16,848 nt of DNA from an uncultured Eubacteriales bacterium (GTDB lineage: Bacteria > Bacillota > Clostridia > Lachnospirales > Lachnospiraceae): the NCBI GenBank assembly GCA_949286775.1, contig CASEDW010000192.1:1-16848 (forward strand), given 5' to 3'. This document shows, piece after piece, positions 13,455 to 16,848 of this stretch; the stretch's first letter is position 1; each line of letters begins with the position of its first letter. Below the pieces are notes generated by a model. The model did no database searches. It was not told the origin of the DNA and saw only the letters and a program-made list of their open reading frames with translations. A program made the position numbers and the translations under genes.

Positions 13455-14825
13455 TTATCTTTCTTCACGCGGAACATAATCTACGTGATGTCCTACGTAC
13501 TTGTATGCAGGACGGATGATCTTTCCTGCGTTTACAAGTTCTTCGATACGGTGCGCTGACCATCCGCTTATTCTTGAAATCGCGAAGAGCGGTGTAAACA
13601 TCTCTTTTGGAATACCAAGCATATTGTAAACAAATCCGCTGTAGAAGTCCACGTTAGCGCATACAGCTTTGTTGAGAGATCTGCTCTCTGTCAGCATTTC
13701 TTTTCCAAAATGCTCTACTTTTTCATAAAGCTCAAACTCTTCTTCCGCGCCTTTTTCTATCGCAAGCTTACGCGCATACTCTTTAAGAATGATAGCACGA
13801 GGATCAGACATGGTATAAACAGCATGTCCGATACCATAGATAAGTCCTGATTTATCGAAAGCTTCTTTATTGATTATCTTCTGAAGATAGTCTTTAATAG
13901 CTCCTTCATCCTTCCAGTTGCTTATATGACCTTTAATATCGTCGAACATATTCTGAACTTTGATATTAGCGCCGCCGTGCTTAAATCCTGTAAGAGACCC
14001 AAGAGAGGCAGCCATAGCCGAATAAGAATCAGTGCCTGTAGATGAAACCACATGAGTTGTAAATGTCGAGTTGTTACCGCCGCCGTGCTCTGCATGAAGA
14101 ACGAGAGCCGCATCAAGAACCTTCGCCTCAAGTTCTGTAAACTTTCCATCTTTGTGGAGCATCTGAAGAAGGTTTTCCGCAAGTGAAAGATCGCTTTGAG
14201 CATTTCTGATATAGAGATTGTCTCCCATATGATAATGTCTGTATGTTCTGTAGCTGTATACAGCAATGAGCGGGAGTTTAGCGATCATGCTGAGACTCTG
14301 TCTCAATACATTGTTGATCGAGATATCGTCAGGATTGCTGTCATATGAATAGAGAGTAAGCACACATTTCTGAAGTGAATTCATTATGTTTTTGCTTGTC
14401 GCTCTCATTATGATATCTCTTGTGAATTCCTGCGGAAGCGCTCTGAAGCTCTCAAGGATTTTAAGGAACGCCTTAAGTTCAGGATTTGTAGGAAGTTTTC
14501 CGAAAAGAAGAAGATATACCGTCTCTTCAAATCCGAAACGTTTTCCTTCAAAGCCTTTGATGATATCATATATATTCAGTCCCTGATAATACAGCTGTCC
14601 TTCGGCTGAAATTCTCTGACCCTTATCACCTGTCGCAGAGCCGATAACGTCTGAAATCTCTGTAAGTCCTGTAAGAACACCTTTACCGGCTGAATCACGA
14701 AGTCCCTGTTTTACATCATATTCAGCGTAAAGTCTTTTATCTATCTTTCCTGAAATAGTTGAAAGTTCTACAAGTCTGTTGATCTTAGATTCAATCTCGT
14801 TTTTGTCTAAACCAGTATTATTCAT
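13455..14825 (-). CDS. gltA: citrate synthase
   Basis: 456 residues from the ATG at 14825, chosen because AAGGCGG lies nine bases before it and because a longer reading frame to 14891 would run through the promoter. It condenses oxaloacetate and acetyl-CoA to citrate in the cytoplasm. The catalytic residues are in place: H283 (FKHGGAN), H334 (GIGHAVYTMSDPRA) and D393 (NVDFYSGF), with substrate-binding H247 in HAEHGGGNNSTF and R343. The length resembles the larger clostridial type with an N-terminal extension of about 50 residues. In fermenting anaerobes it mainly feeds glutamate synthesis. A 2-methylcitrate synthase activity cannot be excluded from sequence. It is a single-gene unit with its own promoter and terminator. 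Confidence 0.93.
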   Translation of the reverse strand: MNNTGLDKNEIESKINRLVELSTISGKIDKRLYAEYDVKQGLRDSAGKGVLTGLTEISDVIGSATGDKGQRISAEGQLYYQGLNIYDIIKGFEGKRFGFEETVYLLLFGKLPTNPELKAFLKILESFRALPQEFTRDIIMRATSKNIMNSLQKCVLTLYSYDSNPDDISINNVLRQSLSMIAKLPLIAVYSYRTYRHYHMGDNLYIRNAQSDLSLAENLLQMLHKDGKFTELEAKVLDAALVLHAEHGGGNNSTFTTHVVSSTGTDSYSAMAASLGSLTGFKHGGANIKVQNMFDDIKGHISNWKDEGAIKDYLQKIINKEAFDKSGLIYGIGHAVYTMSDPRAIILKEYARKLAIEKGAEEEFELYEKVEHFGKEMLTESRSLNKAVCANVDFYSGFVYNMLGIPKEMFTPLFAISRISGWSAHRIEELVNAGKIIRPAYKYVGHHVDYVPREER

Positions 14826-14849
14826 TAATCTACCGCCTTTCCATTTTAT

Positions 14850-14878
14850 ATTGTTCCGAAAAAATGAAAGTTTGTCAA
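14850..14878 (-). promoter_or_regulatory. gltA: promoter of the citrate synthase gene
   Basis: On the minus strand TTGACA (14878-14873), a 17-base spacer, AACAAT (14855-14850), about 25 bp before the ATG; a TATAAA lies a few bases further on. It is separated from the tRNA-Thr gene upstream by the tRNA's T-tract. Confidence 0.65.
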
Positions 14879-14912
14879 TCAAAAAATTCATTTTTAAAAG
14901 AGTAATAAAAAA

Positions 14913-14985
14913 AGCCGAAAATCAGACTCGAACTGACGACCCCTTCATTACGAGTGAAGTGCACTACCAACTGTGCTATTTCGGC
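14913..14985 (-). tRNA. tRNA-Thr (anticodon CGT)
   Basis: The minus strand folds as a cloverleaf: acceptor GCCGAAA/TTTCGGC, D arm GCAC-AGTTGGTA-GTGC, anticodon arm CTTCA-CTCGTAA-TGAAG, a 5-base variable loop and T arm GTCAG-TTCGAGT-CTGAT. The anticodon CGT reads ACG (threonine). Residue 73 is U and CCA is not encoded. A run of seven or more T bases follows directly as terminator. Confidence 0.95.
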
Positions 14986-15002
14986 TTGTATCAACTTAAT
15001 CT

Positions 15003-15030
15003 ATTATACACGTTTTTTTATAAATTTCAA
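15003..15030 (-). promoter_or_regulatory. promoter of tRNA-Thr
   Basis: On the minus strand TTGAAA (15030-15025), a 16-base spacer and a consensus TATAAT (15008-15003), about 18 bp before the tRNA 5' end. Confidence 0.7.
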
Positions 15031-15096
15031 TATCTAATTATTCGAAATTTCGCATTTTGGCCTGAAAAATTATTCAAAACTGTTTATGCCGCTGCC

Positions 15097-15136
15097 AAAA
15101 GTACCCGAAACACCGGCAGATGTTTCGGGTACTTTT
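15097..15136 (-). terminator. terminator of hbd
   Basis: A perfect 16-bp stem, AAAAGTACCCGAAACA / TGTTTCGGGTACTTTT, with an 8-base loop, five bases after the hbd stop. The minus strand reads out ...TACTTTTGGC. It is the strongest terminator in the window and could also act from the plus side. Confidence 0.85.
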
Positions 15137-15141
15137 TAAAA

Positions 15142-15981
15142 TTATTTTCTGTAATCGTAGAAGCCGATTCCTGTTTTACGTCCAAGTTTGCCTGAACGAA
15201 CCATATTCTTGAGAAGTACAGACGGACGGTATTTTGGATCTCCCGTCTCAGTATACAATACATTCATGATCTCAAGACAAACGTCAAGTCCTATAGTATC
15301 TCCCAGCTCAAGCGGTCCCATAGGATGATTAGCGCCGAGTTTCATAGCCGTATCAATCTCCTCAACTGACGCTACGCCAAGAGCATAGATTTCTACAGCT
15401 TCGTTGATCATAGGAATAAGGAGTCTGTTTACGACAAAGCCTGCAGACTCATTGACAGTAACAGGAGTTTTTCCGATGTTTTTCGAGATTTCAATAACCT
15501 TTTCATAAATATCGTCCGGCGTATTTGAAGCCTTGATAACCTCGATAAGCTTCATTACAGGAGCAGGATTGAAGAAATGCATTCCGATAACAGGTCTGTC
15601 AAGACCGTTTCCTATTTCTGTAATTGAAAGCGAAGACGTATTTGTCGCAAAAATACAATCCTTCGGAACAATTTCCTGAAGCTCGCCGAATACCTGTTTT
15701 TTGATAGCAAGTTTTTCCGGCGATCCTTCCACGATAAGATTTACTGAATCGCATATCTTATTTGTTCCAGTACGGATTCTTCCGAGTATAGTGTCCGCTT
15801 CCTCCTGTGTCATCTTTCCTTTTGCTACTCTTTTCGCGAGGGAAGCAGCGATTTTCTGTTTTCCTTTGTCCGCCAGTTCTTCATTTATGTCGCAAAGAAA
15901 AACTTCGTATCCCTCTGTCTGTGCAAATACCTGTGCGATACCTGCGCCCATTGTACCGGCTCCGATAATTCCTACTCTCAT
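15142..15981 (-). CDS. hbd: 3-hydroxybutyryl-CoA dehydrogenase
   Basis: 279 residues from the ATG at 15981 (MRVGIIGAGTMG), preceded by AAAGGAG; a longer frame reaching 16068 has no conserved sequence. It interconverts acetoacetyl-CoA and 3-hydroxybutyryl-CoA with NAD(P)H in the butyrate pathway. The Rossmann motif GAGTMGAGIAQ is at the N-terminus, D31 at the end of the second strand suggests NAD preference, and the active-site set is S116, H135 (MHFFNPAPVMKLIEV), E147 and N185 (NESAGFVVNRLL). The length is that of clostridial Hbd (about 282). It stands alone here rather than in a crt-bcd-etf-hbd operon, with Rex-like sites upstream. Confidence 0.95.
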   Translation of the reverse strand: MRVGIIGAGTMGAGIAQVFAQTEGYEVFLCDINEELADKGKQKIAASLAKRVAKGKMTQEEADTILGRIRTGTNKICDSVNLIVEGSPEKLAIKKQVFGELQEIVPKDCIFATNTSSLSITEIGNGLDRPVIGMHFFNPAPVMKLIEVIKASNTPDDIYEKVIEISKNIGKTPVTVNESAGFVVNRLLIPMINEAVEIYALGVASVEEIDTAMKLGANHPMGPLELGDTIGLDVCLEIMNVLYTETGDPKYRPSVLLKNMVRSGKLGRKTGIGFYDYRK

Positions 15982-16112
15982 TTTCGCATTTCTCCTTTGA
16001 TATTTTTTATTTAAAATTCGCCCCTCATACTCACATCTCCAAGGTGTCAAATGATTATGAGGACTCAAACTTTACTTAAGTAACTCAAAATAATTCTTTT
16101 CTTTATGACTTC

Positions 16113-16141
16113 ATACTACCAAATTGATAAATTTTTCACAA
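16113..16141 (-). promoter_or_regulatory. possible hbd promoter overlapping a Rex-like site
   Basis: On the minus strand TTGTGA (16141-16136), a 17-base spacer and TAGTAT (16118-16113), each 4/6, would give a leader of about 125 bases. The Rex-like site at 16124-16141 would cover the -35 and most of the spacer. A second weak candidate is TTACTT (16083-16078) with CATAAT (16059-16054), where the -35 falls in the palindrome TTACTTAAGTAA (16072-16083). Confidence 0.35.
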
Positions 16142-16179
16142 TATCAAAATCCCATTTTTTGTGAAAAATTTATCAATTT
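16121..16179. repeat. perfect 21-bp inverted repeat with two Rex-like sites
   Basis: The 21 bases at 16121-16141 recur as exact reverse complement at 16159-16179, with a 17-base spacer. Each arm holds an 18-mer, TTGATAAATTTTTCACAA (16124-16141) and its complement (16159-16176), which fits the Rex consensus TTGTGAAnnnnTTCACAA at 12 of 14 fixed positions. It lies between the lrgB stop and hbd. As RNA it could fold into a long AT-rich hairpin; only the plus strand has a T-run after it, and no plus-strand gene precedes it. Confidence 0.75.
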
Positions 16180-16194
16180 TTTATAATCTAAATT

Positions 16195-16848
16195 TTACGC
16201 GATAAGCATTGAAAATACGCCCGAAAATGCGACTGTCAAAATTCCCGAAACCACAATCGAAAGGCTGCTCATCGCGCCTTCTACCTCGCCCATCTCGAGA
16301 GCCTTCGTCGTTCCTACGGCATGCGAAGACGAACCTATCGCTATGCCCTTTGCTATCGGATCAGTTATTTTAAATATTTTGCATATCTTTTCAGCCGCGA
16401 TATTTCCTACAACTCCCGTAACTATGATAACAGCCGCTGTTATGGCCACATATCCTCCGAGCTCTTCGACAACTCCGATTCCTATCGCTGTAGTGATCGA
16501 TTTCGGCAGAAACGTAACAAATTCCGCATTGTCGAACCCGAATATCAGCGCAAGGATAAATACGCTTACCATACTTGTAAGCACGCCTGTCAGAATTCCA
16601 ATTAAAACAGGTTTGTAATTCTTCTTTAACAGTTCAAACTTCTCATACAGCGGAACCGCAAGGCATATAGTCGCCGGCGTCAGAAGATAACTTATGTACT
16701 GCGCCCCTGAATAGTATACTTCATAATCAATATTTCCTGCAACAAGAAATACTATGGTCAACACTATAGCTATTAACAGCGGATTTAAAAAACCGAATTT
16801 GAACTTCTTTTTTAATAACATCCCTATGCCGTATGTTACAAGGCTTAA
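16195..16848 (-). CDS. lrgB: LrgB/CidB-family membrane protein, 5' end missing
   Basis: 217 residues are visible; the reading frame continues without stop to the window edge (LSLVTYGIG before the ATG at 16821), so the true start lies outside. At least six hydrophobic helices are present. The conserved NPLLIAI (after the first helix), SYLLTPATICLAVPLYE, PKSITTAIG and SSSHAVGTTKALEMGEVEGAMSSL stretches define the LrgB family. LrgB works with the holin-like LrgA, affecting murein hydrolase export or, in some bacteria, pyruvate uptake; lrgA would be expected just beyond the edge. The gene ends 53 bp before the inverted repeat's far arm reaches toward hbd, and no classical terminator follows it. 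Confidence 0.92.
   Translation of the reverse strand, partial: LSLVTYGIGMLLKKKFKFGFLNPLLIAIVLTIVFLVAGNIDYEVYYSGAQYISYLLTPATICLAVPLYEKFELLKKNYKPVLIGILTGVLTSMVSVFILALIFGFDNAEFVTFLPKSITTAIGIGVVEELGGYVAITAAVIIVTGVVGNIAAEKICKIFKITDPIAKGIAIGSSSHAVGTTKALEMGEVEGAMSSLSIVVSGILTVAFSGVFSMLIA

Noticed and set aside
14826..14891. N-terminal extension of citrate synthase to 14891
   Set aside because: It would translate the TTGACA/AACAAT promoter; the ATG at 14825 has a good ribosome binding site.
15982..16068. N-terminal extension of Hbd to 16068
   Set aside because: The added residues are not Hbd-like, while MRVGIIGAGTMG after AAAGGAG is the standard start.
16121..16179. The inverted repeat as a miniature transposable element
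   Set aside because: Only 59 bp in total, no flanking target duplication seen and no second full copy in the window; operator or hairpin roles fit better.
1..16848. CRISPR arrays, defence genes, prophage or insertion sequences
   Set aside because: No spaced direct repeats, transposase, integrase or defence-type proteins are visible; all large frames are assigned to metabolism, regulation or translation apart from one lipoprotein and lrgB.

Overview
The window looks like a piece of chromosome from an anaerobic, fermentative, low-to-moderate-GC Clostridia-type Firmicute. The reasons are clear AAGGAGG-type ribosome binding sites, TTGACA/TATAAT promoters, a six-subunit rnfCDGEAB ion-pumping operon, and a 4-hydroxybutyryl-CoA dehydratase with a CoA-transferase beside a 3-hydroxybutyryl-CoA dehydrogenase. 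That enzyme set is known from bacteria that ferment 4-aminobutyrate, succinate or related compounds to butyrate and acetate (Clostridium aminobutyricum, C. kluyveri, C. difficile). The exact species cannot be read from the sequence. I see no phage, insertion sequence, CRISPR array or rRNA.

Layout, left to right. (1) 15-2816, minus strand: a sulfur-assimilation operon metY-cysK-rrf2, with a promoter before metY and a terminator after rrf2. (2) 2862-3471, minus: a single-gene unit for a small lipoprotein of unknown function, with its own promoter and terminator. (3) 3531-8752, minus: a Nfu-type iron-sulfur scaffold gene followed by rnfC-D-G-E-A-B, tightly packed and ending in a hairpin terminator. 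(4) 8804-11708, minus: 4-hydroxybutyryl-CoA dehydratase (abfD) followed by a 4-hydroxybutyrate-type CoA-transferase, with a strong hairpin between them and a terminator after. (5) 11709-12037: an AT-rich divergent control region. (6) 12038-13371, plus: a GntR/FadR-type regulator and elongation factor P. (7) 13412-15136, minus: citrate synthase and tRNA-Thr(CGT). (8) 15142-16848, minus: 3-hydroxybutyryl-CoA dehydrogenase (hbd) and a 5'-truncated lrgB running off the window edge.

How the genes fit together (inference from known pathways): the CoA-transferase activates 4-hydroxybutyrate, AbfD converts the CoA ester to crotonyl-CoA, and Hbd interconverts 3-hydroxybutyryl-CoA and acetoacetyl-CoA on the oxidative branch. 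Crotonyl-CoA reduction by a bifurcating Bcd-Etf complex, whose genes are not in this window, would yield reduced ferredoxin, which Rnf oxidises with NAD+ while pumping Na+ or H+. Nfu could supply iron-sulfur clusters to the cluster-rich Rnf subunits and to AbfD.

I do not find a clearly novel system. The most interesting signals are regulatory. A perfect 21-bp inverted repeat upstream of hbd contains two copies of a Rex-like (NADH-sensing repressor) operator, and a 14-base piece of it recurs in the abfD/gntR control region. Secondary points are the nfu-rnf linkage, a cysteine-rich tail on RnfE, repeat motifs in the gntR leader, and a large hairpin without a T-tract between abfD and the CoA-transferase gene.
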